Assembly (NCBI GenBank): GCA_034509495.1
Contig: CM067505.1
Span: 12,141,103-12,205,102 of the forward strand
Length of the DNA: 64,000 nucleotides
Reading direction: 5' to 3'
DNA from: Acestrorhynchus altus
Lineage: Eukaryota; Chordata; Actinopteri; Characiformes; Acestrorhynchidae
The notes beneath the pieces were generated by a model. The model searched no databases and had not been told where the DNA came from. It saw nothing but the letters and a program-made list of their open reading frames with translations. The stretch's first letter is position 1; each line of letters starts with the position of its first letter. Both the position numbers and the translations under genes were made by a program. Below are positions 12,244 through 21,943 of the stretch, one piece after another.

Positions 12244-13201
12244 GTGAGAAAAGAATGCATGCATCATACCTCCAAATCTGATTACAGAAAAGTATGTTAT
12301 TCTAATATGTTAGTCCTGTGCAACCAATTAGTAGAAGGTTTTAAGAAATATCCAGAATAATAAATAGTGACTGAGAAAGCTGTACAGTGTCAAAACTGAA
12401 GTTATGCTAACATTAATATCCAGAAAGCCTGATATTTTAAAGTGACGCTCAAACCTAAAGACAAATTCATAAAAATGACTATCAACAGAGAACAACAGTG
12501 GGCCTGCTTGGCAATCTAAAATGTAATGTAAAAGTAAATGTAAACTTAATATTTAAATGATGGTAATTCATATAGCATACCAGTTTGGTAATGATGGAAA
12601 TTTGTATTTTGTTTATATATATATATATATATATATATCCCATAGCAGGATAGCTGTTTGCTAAATTGTGTAAAGAAAAAGAGGGAAAAATAGTTGATTG
12701 AAAAATGAGGATTTTATTCAATGCATAAAAGAAAGACTTTTGGTTCTGTAACTAATGTGAACTAATGTGGTTCTGTAACTAATGTGAAACATCGGCAGAA
12801 GAGATGTGTGAGTGTGAATAACTTTTGGATTGTAAAGAATCTTTATATCAGGTGTATATTCTTAACATTTAACACATATCTTTAACAAACATGGTTCTAT
12901 ATAGAAACCAAGGCAGTTATTCCATGGCATCACTCAAAGATTTGAAACTTTTTTTATTTGTATGACAGCTATGATGCATATTGTAAGCAAATAACAAAAC
13001 AATAATGCAAAATAATATTGAGGTACACATGTTAATGGACTGCTCACATCAGAATGGAAGTTTTTAATATACATTTTTAGACAGTTTTACTCAAGTTCAC
13101 AGACAAGCTCCCATTGTGCTATGCAGCATGTTAGAATGTGCCATAATGCTCATTTGCTCAATGCATTTAGGATACATTCTTTGAATGCTTTTCAGACATG
13201 A

Positions 13202-13258
<57 letters not shown>

Positions 13259-13466
13259 AGCCAAATAAACTCCACCATACACACTGAAAAAAGAATTCAA
13301 ACAATGCAACCTATGCCGTCATCTGTATGATGAAAGTCCCCTAATTTTCATTCATAAAAATCCCGAATACACACCTAACATTTCACTTAGAATGTGAAAA
13401 TTATGGCCTGTGCACATCTGCCATTAATTCTAACTTTAACATGAACTTATTTCTCATTATTCAAAG
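12244..13466 (+). other. Intron 2 of the S100A1-like gene
   Basis: GT at 12244 and AG at 13465-13466, phase 0, the family-typical position. It contains an (AT)n run at about 12616-12639 and a (CA)n microsatellite at 13208-13254. Confidence 0.85.
13208..13254. repeat. (CA)n microsatellite
   Basis: About 23 uninterrupted CA units inside intron 2 of the S100A1-like gene. Confidence 0.95.
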
Positions 13467-13670
13467 AATGCACAAGATAAAGATGCAGTGGAACGTGTGA
13501 TGAATGACCTGGATGCCAACAATGATGGTGAAGTGGACTTCACTGAGTTTATTATCCTTATGGGGGCACTGACTGTGGCCTGCAACGATTTCTTCCTCGA
13601 CAGTCCTCCTCCAAAGGTCAAGCCTGAGACCAAGGGTGGTACCTCAACAGAGGGAGAGAAAAAAGAGTAA
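13467..13670 (+). CDS. S100A1-like gene, coding exon 2 (EF-hand 2)
   Basis: The exon begins after TTCAAAG and reads in phase 0 from GNYLG into NAQDKDAVERVMNDLDANND. The canonical EF-hand loop DANNDGEVDFTE occupies residues 67-78 with all calcium ligands present (Asp1, Asn3, Asp5, Glu12). It is followed by the helix FIILMGALTVACNDFF, whose ALTVACN core with its cysteine is diagnostic of the S100A1 group. The last 20 or so residues form a Pro/Lys/Glu/Thr tail that is longer than in mammalian S100A1. The stop TAA is at 13668-13670, giving 118 residues in total. The gene lies in tandem with the long-tailed S100 gene about 4.5 kb upstream, on the same strand, as in S100 clusters. Confidence 0.92.
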   Translation, partial: NAQDKDAVERVMNDLDANNDGEVDFTEFIILMGALTVACNDFFLDSPPPKVKPETKGGTSTEGEKKE

Positions 13671-14017
13671 CAAGGGTATGAGGATGGGATGTGGAAAATA
13701 TTGTCAGGCTGTGAAGTAGAAGAGAGAATGAGGAAGAGATCTTACCGTTTCATCCATTTCTGTAATCTGGAGCAACAGACAGTTCCATGTGAAGGTCTCT
13801 CTAGTTTGTGTTAGAACTTGAATGCATCCACTATCACATTAAAATACACTCTTAAATGTAAAGGTTCCTAGATGGGTCTTTGCTTGGATTATAAGGTTCT
13901 AGAAAAAAAGCTAAATTGGAGGAGGACCTTTACAGTCTATGGGAAATGATTAAATTGAAAGACTCTTTAGGCTCTTTATATTTCAGAATGTCTGGCCCAA
14001 AGAAATGAACAGATCAA

Positions 14018-14060
14018 ATCAAATCAAATCAAAATGTATTAGTATAGCACTCTTCACAAC
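14018..14060 (-). repeat. Tail fragment of the dispersed GCGCTATACAAA repeat
   Basis: AAATCAAATC units followed by TATAGCACTCTTCACAACTG form the reverse complement of the 3' tail of the dispersed repeat seen in full at 48904-49440. If the downstream poly(A) signals are used, it lies in the 3' UTR of the S100A1-like gene. Confidence 0.6.
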
Positions 14061-14651
14061 TGATGTTGTCACAGAGAAAGAAAAAGTTTTTAGTCTACAC
14101 TGCAAGCAAAAGGATTGCCCAACCCTAATATACTACCCCAGATACACAGGACTCATTTTCTGTGCAAACAAATTGTCCTTAAGGTGATTGGAAAGATTTA
14201 ATTAAGAGGTACATTCTGTGATTTTAGAAGTGGAAGGTGTAGCTTTGTCACTTGATTTAAAAATAAAAAAAGCTGTGATGTTTTTCAGGGTCAAAAGAAG
14301 CTGAAAATATAGAATCTGAAACTGAAATGCTTTTTATTAATAAAAAAAAAAGCCACAATATAATTTAGAGTGAAAGTTGTTAGTTTGTTTTGGATATTGT
14401 TTGTTGTAAAATCACAGCATGTAACTTTAAAAGCTCATTAGAGAAAACTAGTAGAGAAGGATGTTGCAATAAATTCTTTCAAACATCCCACCATATCCAG
14501 ACAAAGATGAATGCTTACAGTGTGAATGGTGTTAAAACATGCAATAATAACAATATTATTAATGTTTAGTTTTTGAATGTGTTTTGTTTCTTTCTTGGCA
14601 CATATTTTGTAGCCTGTTTTGTTAAATGATCATATTTACCTTTCTCTTTAG

Positions 14652-14667
14652 AATAAAGATGAATAAA
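14652..14667 (+). terminator. Double poly(A) signal of the S100A1-like gene
   Basis: Two AATAAA hexamers ten bases apart lie about 1 kb after the stop codon. This is a plausible 3' end; an earlier cleavage site cannot be excluded. Confidence 0.5.
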
Positions 14668-14699
14668 GATGATCTTCATTGGGCTCACACAATTGTGTA

Positions 14700-15890
14700 T
14701 TCTTTAAATAACTCCAAACTCAAATAAACGTGGTTAGTAACTGAATGGAAGAACTGTGCTAAACGAATATAAACACCTTAAATTAGTAAAACATCTTTTT
14801 TTAAAAGAATGTATGTTAGTAAGGGTATTAGTAATATGTAATTAGTAATATGTATTTGCATTTGAAAAGTGGACCACAGCTATTAATTCTGCTTTTACAC
14901 TACCTTTTATCCTAAGTGGAAGATACAACTGTGTGTATAAACAAAAATAATATTTGAGAGAAAAAAAAAGCAAAATACTGTACTTTTTGCACTGGGGTAG
15001 TTTCAGTGGGAATATTATGAACTTTCAGTGAAGATATATTCAAATCTATATGAACAACAGAAATCATGACACAGAGTAACACAATTTTCATTCATTCTGA
15101 ATGACAATGGGCTTGTATGGGAAGTACATGTGAGTATGTAATTCAAGCAGCTTGCTTTTGCCTAACCTAGATCCTAGTCACATCCTGCCTGTCCAGTTAG
15201 ACCTGTTTGAAGAACCAGATGTTAGGAAACATACAAGATTAAAAGAGACAAGATTAAAATGAGACAATAATATTTGATGGATGTCCAAAGATTCAAAGAA
15301 GAATAAAATTTGTGTGTGTGTGTGTCTGCACACATCCTGTGCCATCATACCCTTGACAAAATTCTCTGGCTCCTTGGCAAATTCCAGCAGTTTGAAGAAA
15401 TTTCCTCTCATTTTGTCTACTTCCTGTTAGCACTGATCTTCACTCGCTGAATTGAATGAAATCAGACCTGCAATTATCAGATAATTATCAATTATCTGTT
15501 TGTTCTAAAAGTGATCGCATTTTAGGCATGTCAGTACTAGCATCTTTTTCTGTATCTGTTCATTACTGATGATTGGAAGTGCATATGGCCTTAATTTGAA
15601 GCTTGCATTGGGTCCTTGAATTGAAATTTCATTAGGCCAGAAGAGAACTTTCAATCCAGCAGAAATACACTGCCATCTACACAGTATGTATGTTAAGAAA
15701 TGTCTGGTTATAAAAGGGATAAGTGTGAGTGGTGCAGAGCACTAAACACTAGGAAATATTTGTATTACAAAACATGTCAACAGTATTTTTCTATGCATGA
15801 CTGGCTGTTACATACTTGGCTTCTCTCTGTCTCATTGTTGAATTTCTCTCATCTCACATGCTGTTGTTGCATAACTTTCAATACACACTA
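14700..15890. other. Intergenic DNA, no gene seen
   Basis: AT-rich spacer. Short reading frames here have no family resemblance and no splice context. Confidence 0.5.
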
Positions 15891-15892
15891 AA

Positions 15893-16760
15893 CCAAATGT
15901 TTGTGGACACCCCTTCTAATGAATGCATTTAGCTATTTATGTTGCACCCATTGCTATCGCAACTCACCTAGTCCCTGTAGGGAATTATTGGCAACAGAAT
16001 AGGAGTCTCTGGAGTCTCAGATTAACATGAACCTCTTGGCACCAGACCTAATACCAAGCATAGACTAGAGCAGGTTCTCAACCTTTACCATCTCATGGCC
16101 CACCTGTTTATAAGTAAAAAAAAAATATATGTAAAGTTGTATTTACCTTTTATTTCTCTGACATTGAAAATGGGCATGAACAATAGCTTCTTCATGAAAA
16201 CATCTGTCCCAATTGTACGTCACCAAAATGAGCAGGAAAGATGCACTGTAGGTGACCCATTTAGTTACAAAATGTGTACTACTTTAATTCTGCCCGAAAG
16301 CCATTATTCCTATATTTACGAAACGTCTACATCCCTGGTTCACTTTTTGTCTGCATGTGTTGTCTTAAACTAATAACCTGCTGTAATATTATTTGTTAAT
16401 TTCTATTAATGCTCATATAATGTACTGTCATTTGCACTGTTGTCCCTCCCTGGTGTCATGTTACTCACTAGAGTTATATGATTCTAGGTGTGAATGGGGA
16501 GCAGGGGTGTAAAATTTGGTGCTTTGGGTACAATTCTCTCATACTGGCCACTGGATATTCAACATGGTACTTCATGGCAAAGAACTCTGAGGATGTGAGG
16601 AATGAGCATGATCCCCTCCCTTCAGAAATTGGGCAACATGGCAGTTTTCCAACATGATAACGATCCTAAACACACCTTTAAGATGACAACTGCCTTGCAG
16701 AGGCCAAGTATGTCTCCTGCATTCTCGAAACCTGTATGGACTTTTTCATTAAATAGAAAA
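15893..16760 (+). mobile_element. Decayed Tc1-like transposon remnant
   Basis: The left part (15893-16080) holds the text around TTTGTGGACACCCCTTCTAA, a widespread fish Tc1-type non-coding end. At about 16625-16695 a fragment reads VFQHDNDPKHT, the conserved DDE-region motif of Tc1 transposases, followed by unrelated residues. Intervening and distal parts are scrambled or lost. No inverted repeat pair or target duplication could be defined, so the boundaries are approximate. Confidence 0.55.
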
Positions 16761-16859
16761 TATTATACAGAAAAGTCAACCCATAATATTAAGTGCAAAC
16801 AGTTTCTCATCTAGTGTAAATGATATAGAACAAAATGTAGATATAGGAGAAAAGTTGGA

Positions 16860-17032
16860 AACCCACTTCTACAGTCAGAATTAGAGAAAATTATTTACTC
16901 CACAAATTCTGCCACCTTCTCTCTAGATGCTTAGTTTAGGTCACATACCTAAAGCTTTAAAAGTAGTAGTTATTAAACCACTGATCAAGAAAGCAAATCT
17001 GGATTGGAGTGTACTGTCTAATTACAGACATT
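16860..17032 (+). mobile_element. L2/Maui-like LINE fragment
   Basis: From 16936 the + strand reads LGHIPKALKVVVIKPLIKKA and then NLDWSVLSNYRH, the segment just before and including the NYRP motif of L2-type reverse transcriptases (fingers region). It stops abruptly at 17032, where the LTR element begins, suggesting that the LTR element inserted into an older LINE copy. Confidence 0.75.
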
Positions 17033-17335
17033 TGTCAGGGTTGGGGTGCTGGACAGACAAGGACTAGGGAAGTGGAGGTAAATGCTGGGGTTGAGGAATT
17101 TAATAAAATAGAAAGAAACAAAACCTGGGATACTAAACAATAACTGGGGTCCTCAAACTTACACAACACTAACTCAAAACAAACAAAGGAACTGTATGGG
17201 AACAGACTTACAAACAGACAGAATCTCTACTAACAAACAAATCATGAAGGAAACAAAGAATACAAACAAACAAAAGTGAGCTAAACTAATCTACACTGAC
17301 AGGGAAGACAGGACTGACAAGTGACAGACATGACA
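17033..17335 (-). repeat. 3' LTR of copy A, internally shortened
   Basis: It starts TGTCATGTCTG just after the polypurine tract (minus strand AGGAGGGGGCCTAC) and ends CCCTGACA. It is about 200 bp shorter than the 5' LTR, lacking most of the U3 region including the TATA box. Confidence 0.75.
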
Positions 17336-18093
17336 GTAGGCCCCCTCCTGGGGCACGTAAAACTGAGATTCCCCAGAGCTGATGAAGGAGAGGACCTGAA
17401 AACCAAACAGACATGACAGACAGGACAAGCTAGTAACAGGAAACCATGCAAGACTTGGACCAAGGGGACAAAACTGGGGACAAGACAATATATATTTGGC
17501 AAATGACGGGACTGGAAGACACTTGACAAACTAGACTGGACTGGGGAACAGACTGGAGAAACATTCAACAAGACAGGAGATGTGACATGAGACATAGACA
17601 ACTGGACATAAGGGTAACTAGACAAAACAGACTAGAGACTGGACAGAGGACTGGACTTGGGGAACATTAGACACAGGAGATGAAAACGGAGACTGAACAG
17701 GAGACTGTACATGAGGTAAGAGGGACTTGAGACAAGACAGGAAAGACAGAAGACGAGACTGGAGACAGAAAAGGAAAAGTTGCCAAATCCATCACTTTGT
17801 GTACTGCCTCAATGGGAACAGCCGGAACGTGCATCCCCAATACCCTCAGCAGGCTCAGTGGTCCTCCCCTGTGCAGCCTGCAGTGCTCAGGTAGCTGACT
17901 CTGCTGAAGCTGCTGGGATATGGGGTTTGAGCTGAGCAGTCATTCGCGCTGGCTCAGGAACTGCCAGACATCTGCCATGTCTTTCTGCCCAGACCCCCCC
18001 CCATTAGCCATGTCCCAGCATGCTTCACCTCTCACCGAAAAGCCAGCCTGCACTCAACAAAAATGGGAAGCCCCACTTCCTCCATAGTTTGGA

Positions 18094-18105
18094 GGTCAGT
18101 CCTTC
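18094..18105 (-). other. Self-complementary primer-binding site of copy A
   Basis: Immediately after the 5' LTR the minus strand reads GAAGGACTGACC. Ten bases (AAGGACTGAC) are the exact complement of GTCAGTCCTT at the predicted start of the RNA. This does not resemble the usual tRNA-type PBS beginning TGG. Confidence 0.7.
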
Positions 18106-18606
18106 TGTCAGGGTTGGGGTGCTGGACAGACAAATAGTAGGGAAGCAGAGGTAAATGCTGGGGTTGAGGAATTGAATAAAATGAAAGAAACAAAACCTGG
18201 GATACTATTGAACAAAAACTTACACAAAAAATAATAACTCTAAACAAACACAGGAACAGCATAGGAACAGACTTACAAACAGAATCTCTGACAAACAAAT
18301 CATGAAGGAAACAAAGTCAACAAACAAACAAACAAACAAACAAACAAACAAAACCAAGCTATACTAACATACAGGATAGTAAACAAAAGGACTGACAATG
18401 ACAGACTGCGACAAAGGGTCTTAAATACATGAAAATTTTAGACACAGCTGGAATGAACTGATTACAATGGGGCGGGGTTACTAATGAGACAGATGGGAAT
18501 GGGCAGACCAAGGGAGGAGACAGAACCAAAACAAACACAAATAATGTGCTAAGGAGCACATGGGGGGAACTGACAGAGGAGACAGTTAAGTGTTGCATTC
18601 CTGACA
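18106..18606 (-). repeat. 5' LTR of copy A
   Basis: It begins TGTCAGGAATGC and ends CCCTGACA on the minus strand, giving short inverted termini TGTCAGG/CCTGACA. Inside is a TATTTAAGACCC promoter box, and about 30 bases downstream GTCAGTCCTTTTG (complement at 18387-18396), the predicted transcript start. Confidence 0.8.
18323..18355. repeat. (AAAC)n microsatellite in copy A 5' LTR
   Basis: Seven or more CAAA/AAAC units inside the U5 part of the LTR. This probably expanded from the natural ACAAA-rich text. Confidence 0.8.
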
Positions 18607-19552
18607 TCTACCATCTCACATTTAGTAATGAGTGCAATGCGCTGTCCCATTTGTGATTTGTGTCTGTCTGATATTTTAATTGTATTCATGGTATTGTTCT
18701 AATTATGTGTTGCCCATTATATGTTTGCACACTTTATGTTGTCTGTATTTGATTGTTTAGTTGCTATACTGACAGGAGATGCTGTCCAGTGTGATCCAGT
18801 TTGGGCATGTTGAATGAGAATGAATGAGCAGGTGTCCCAAACCTTTATTTCATATAGTGTGAATGTACACACTATTACATGTCCTCTCTGAATTTGAGAA
18901 TACATAGTTCTGGATGTTCTGGATGGCTGTCTGATGTAAATATAACTAACATATATTAATGTGATCATCTTCTTTTCATTATATTTCTGTATCCATTAAT
19001 ATCTTAGTATACAAAGTATACCAGGGAGCATTATTCACCTGAAGATTTGTTGCTGGTTTTCACACTAAGCATGTTGGGAATTTATGGCAATATGAAGCTC
19101 AATTTCAAATCCCTGACCCATTGTCACTCCCATTAGACATGTAGACAGATTTAAATATGCTTACAGCTAGTTTGTGTTAGCATCAATGAAACCCTTTAGC
19201 CAGAGGTAGAGATATCAATAGTTCTGCTGACTTGTGATAAAGCTGCTTCTTGCTCAAAACATTTAACTCGTTTAGTCAGGCACATTGTCTGTTGGAGATT
19301 AAACACAAACAAATATACACTTTTGTGACTCTGTGAGAAATGGTTTTGCTGGTATCAGGTTTAATACAGAAATGAACCTTTATTGTTCTTTGGTTTAATA
19401 TCATTAGACTTGAAATACACACTTAAAATAGACTAAAAACGCATCTACGCATTTCAGTTATATTTGAATATAGAATTATTTGAATTATATTTGAGTTTTC
19501 AAAACCAGCAGGTAGGACTTTTTACCTTTGAAGGGGGCATTTAGAGACACCC
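18607..19552. other. Spacer between LTR elements, no gene seen
   Basis: The first bases (CTACCATCTCACATTTAG) may continue the LINE fragment interrupted at 17032, but the similarity is weak. The rest is AT-rich non-coding DNA. Confidence 0.4.
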
Positions 19553-19858
19553 TGTCACATACTCCTCTGTCCTCCCATCTTGTCTTTGTTTTGTCTTTAC
19601 CCCATGTGCTTCTAAGCATGGGATGTGTTTTTGTTTTGGTCCAGGCTCCTCCCTTTGCCATCTGTGTCTCATTATTAACCCTGCCCTTTCATTATCCCAT
19701 TCCAGGTGTGTCTAATGTCTTGTTATTTAAGATCCTTTATTTCAGTCAGTCTTTGTTACTCCTTTTGTTTCTGTAGTGGTTCCTGTCTGTGCATTATTAA
19801 ATCAGAAACCCCTGCAAGTACTTCCACCTCCCTTGTCTGTCTTCATCTGCTTAGTGGT
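19553..19858 (+). repeat. Related solo LTR
   Basis: It starts TGTCACATACTCC and shows the same ordered landmarks as the LTRs of copies A and B: a CCCCATGTGCTTCTAAGC block, GGCTCCTCCC, a CCCTGCCC block, GTTATTTAAGATCC as TATA box, TTTCAGTCAGTC and an ATTAAA signal. It runs directly into copy B without an internal region. The right boundary (near 19858-19863) is uncertain because TGTCA starts copy B. Confidence 0.6.
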
Positions 19859-20288
19859 TGTCATGTCTGCCCTTTGTCAGTCCAGTTTACCTCTGTCTTC
19901 CTGTCTTGAAGTTATTGTTTCTTCCATGTGCTCCTAAGCACATGGGTTGTTTGTTTTTGTCCTTGTCTCCTCCCTTGCTCCGCCCATTCCCTTCTGTGTC
20001 TGATTTATAACCCTGCCCCCTCGTTATCATGTCCCAGGTGTTGTCTATGTCATGTTGTATTTTAGACCCTTTGTTTCAGTCTGTCTTTGTCAGTCCTTTT
20101 GTTACCTACCATGTTTGTTAACACAGTTAGTTGCTGGTATGTTTTGTTCCCTGTTTGTTAGTATTTTGTTAGAGTTTGCTTCCCCACTTTGTTACTAAGT
20201 GCTTTGTTTTTCTTTATTTATATTAAATTCCTGATACCTGCATTTTCCTTCTCACCCTCGTCCTTGTTCTGTCTGCTCACACTTGACA
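19859..20288 (+). repeat. 5' LTR of copy B
   Basis: It begins TGTCATGTC and ends ACTTGACA. A TATTTTAG box lies at 20059-20066 and the predicted transcript start GTCAGTCCTTTTG at 20089. TTTATATTAAA with ATTAAA near 20220 may act as the poly(A) signal. Confidence 0.8.
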
Positions 20289-20300
20289 GAAGGACTGACC
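20289..20300 (+). other. Self-complementary primer-binding site of copy B
   Basis: GAAGGACTGACC lies directly against the LTR end. AAGGACTGAC pairs with GTCAGTCCTT at 20089-20098, about 30 bases after the TATA box. This is the arrangement established for self-primed Tf1/sushi-group Ty3/gypsy elements. Confidence 0.75.
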
Positions 20301-20748
20301 TAAATCTATGGAGGCAGCAGGGCTACCTGGTTTTGTTGGGAGCAGGTTGGCTCATCGGAGTAGGCTGTTTGAGAACAAGCTGCAGAGGCAGGATGCGGCT
20401 GAACGCAGCGGTCGGAGGAAGTGCCATAAGCAGCATGCTCAGGATCCCCCCTCACCTGAGGATTACCCCTCTTGCGGTGGGGAAGATTTTTTTTGGGGGG
20501 GCTAAGGGTTCTCAAGCCTGATGTGGAGAGAGGTGAAGCATGCTGGGAAATGGCTAAAGGGGGGGGGGTCTGGGCTGAAAAACATGGCAGATGTCTGCAG
20601 TGGGGAGCACCGCTGAGGGCATTGGGTTGCACACTGTGGATGCTCCGGGTGAGGCAGCACCTGAAGTGAAGAATCTAGCAGCGGGGGTTGCCAGGAAATC
20701 AGGTGCTGCATCTAGAAAAGCGAGGAGGGCGTGTGATGCCATGAACAC

Positions 20749-20878
20749 CTGGAATCCCCTGCTCCAGTCCCAGTCCGGGAGCTGGAATCCCCTGCTCCAG
20801 TCCCAGTCCGGGAGCTGGACTTTTGCCAGATCCGGGCCCATACCGGGAGCTGGACTTTTGCCAGATCTGGGCCCATAC
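20749..20878 (+). repeat. Two tandem duplications inside copy B
   Basis: A 33-bp unit beginning CTGGAATCCCCTGCTCC occurs twice (20749-20781, 20782-20814). It is followed by a 35-bp unit beginning CTGGACTTTTGCCAG, also twice (20815-20849, 20850-20878, the second shortened). Confidence 0.9.
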
Positions 20879-21688
20879 CTTCTATGTCGCTGTCTAATCC
20901 TGTATCCACATCTGTACCCATGTCTACACCCTTGTCTCAGTTTAGTTCTGTTTTTGTGCCCGTATCTGTTCCCGTTTTAGTTCCTGTGTCTGTTCCTGTT
21001 CCCATTCCTGTGTCTAGTTTTGTGATCCCTGTTCCTGTCACTGTGTGTCAGTCCCAGTCCACGTGTTTATACCAGTTCCATTTCCAATCCTTTCCTGTCC
21101 AGTCTCCAGTCCTGTCTCCTTTGTTTTCTGCACAGCCTGTTTGTCCAGCCCAGTCTTTGGTTCTGTCACCTGTGTCCTCGGTACAGCCCCAAGTTCCCCA
21201 ATTTCAATCTTAGTTTTCATCTCCTGTTTCCCAAGTCCAGTCTTCAGTTATGTCACCTATGTCTTCTGTCCGGTCCCATGTACCCCAGGTCCAGTCATCT
21301 GTCCAGTCCACGGTTCTGTCTCCTATTCCCTCACCCCAGTCGCCTGTTCAGTTTCTGTTTTGTCTAGTTACCCTTATGTCCAGTCATCTATTCCTCATGT
21401 CCCTTCTCCTGTCCTGTCTAATGTTTCTTCAGTCTCGTCTGTCTCATGTCATGTCTCAAGTTCCCCAAAAGCCCTTTGTTCAGTCTCCAGTCTGTTCCCC
21501 AGTCCTGTCTCATATGTCAAGTGTCTCCCTGTCACCATGTTAATCTCTCCTGTCATGTCACCAGTCCCATCTCTTCGGTCCCAGTCCAGTAATTCTCCTG
21601 TCAGTGTCTGGTCCTGTTTGTCCTTTCTGGTTTTGGGTCTCTCTCCTTCATCGGGGAGTGATGGTTTTACATGCCCCAGAGTTGCGTG

Positions 21689-21704
21689 TTGGGAGGGTGG
21701 GGCC
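21689..21704 (+). other. Polypurine tract of copy B
   Basis: A GGGAGGGTGGGG-type purine run lies immediately 5' of the TGTCATG that opens the 3' LTR. The same GGGGCCTAC end is found in copy A. Confidence 0.7.
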
Positions 21705-21707
21705 TAC

Positions 21708-21943
21708 TGTCATGACTGACAGAGGGAAGAGTTTACCTGTCTTCCTGTCTTGATGTTTCCTCCATGTGCTCCTAAGCGCTCCTTTTTTTTTTTTTTTTTT
21801 TTTTGTCCTTGTCTTCTCCCTTGCTCTGCCCATTCCCATCTGTGTCTGATTTGTAACCCTGCCCCCTCGTTATGTCCCAGGTGTTGTCTGTCATGTTGTA
21901 TTTTAGACCCTTTGTTTCAGTCTGTCTTTGTCAGTCCTTGACA
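21708..21943 (+). repeat. 3' LTR of copy B, internally shortened
   Basis: It aligns with the 5' LTR from TGTCATG through the TATA region. It then jumps from GTCAGTCC directly to the TTGACA terminus, losing most of R-U5. A poly-T run at about 21783-21804 is also inserted. Confidence 0.75.

Larger units (their letters stand above)
17033..18606 (-). mobile_element. Non-autonomous self-priming LTR retrotransposon, copy A
   Basis: Reading the minus strand: a 5' LTR at 18606-18106, a PBS at 18105-18094, about 770 bp of internal sequence, a polypurine tract next to 17336-17350, and a shortened 3' LTR at 17335-17033. No reverse transcriptase, protease or integrase motif is readable. The only conserved frame is a short Gag-like start (18085-18032), MEEVGLPIFVECRLAFR. 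The rest is Ser/Val/Pro-type low-complexity sequence (repeated CAGTC/CTGTC/CCAGT text). It shares LTR, PBS, leader and internal blocks with copy B at 19859-21943. Flanking five bases (ACATT and TCTAC) do not match, so no target duplication is seen. Confidence 0.8.
19859..21943 (+). mobile_element. Non-autonomous self-priming LTR retrotransposon, copy B
   Basis: Layout: 5' LTR 19859-20288, PBS 20289-20300, internal region 20301-21707 ending in a polypurine tract at 21689-21704, and a shortened 3' LTR 21708-21943. The internal region opens with an ATG at 20308 encoding MEAAGLPGFVGSRLAHR, matching the Gag-like start of copy A at most positions. It then has tandem 33- and 35-bp repeats and about 700 bp of low-complexity CTGTTCC/CCAGTCC text that translates as Ser/Pro/Val-rich sequence. 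No pol motifs are present. Flanks GTGGT (19854-19858) and GAGGT (21944-21948) match at four of five bases, a plausible eroded target duplication. Confidence 0.82.

Noticed and set aside
20591..20980. A 129-codon open frame in the LTR element
   Set aside because: It starts mid-element and runs through tandem duplications. It is out of frame with the conserved Gag-like start and has no family match.
21045..21719. A 224-codon open frame rich in Ser, Pro and Val
   Set aside because: It is a chance product of CTGTCC/CCAGTC low-complexity text inside the LTR element; similar open frames occur on both strands and no domain is present.
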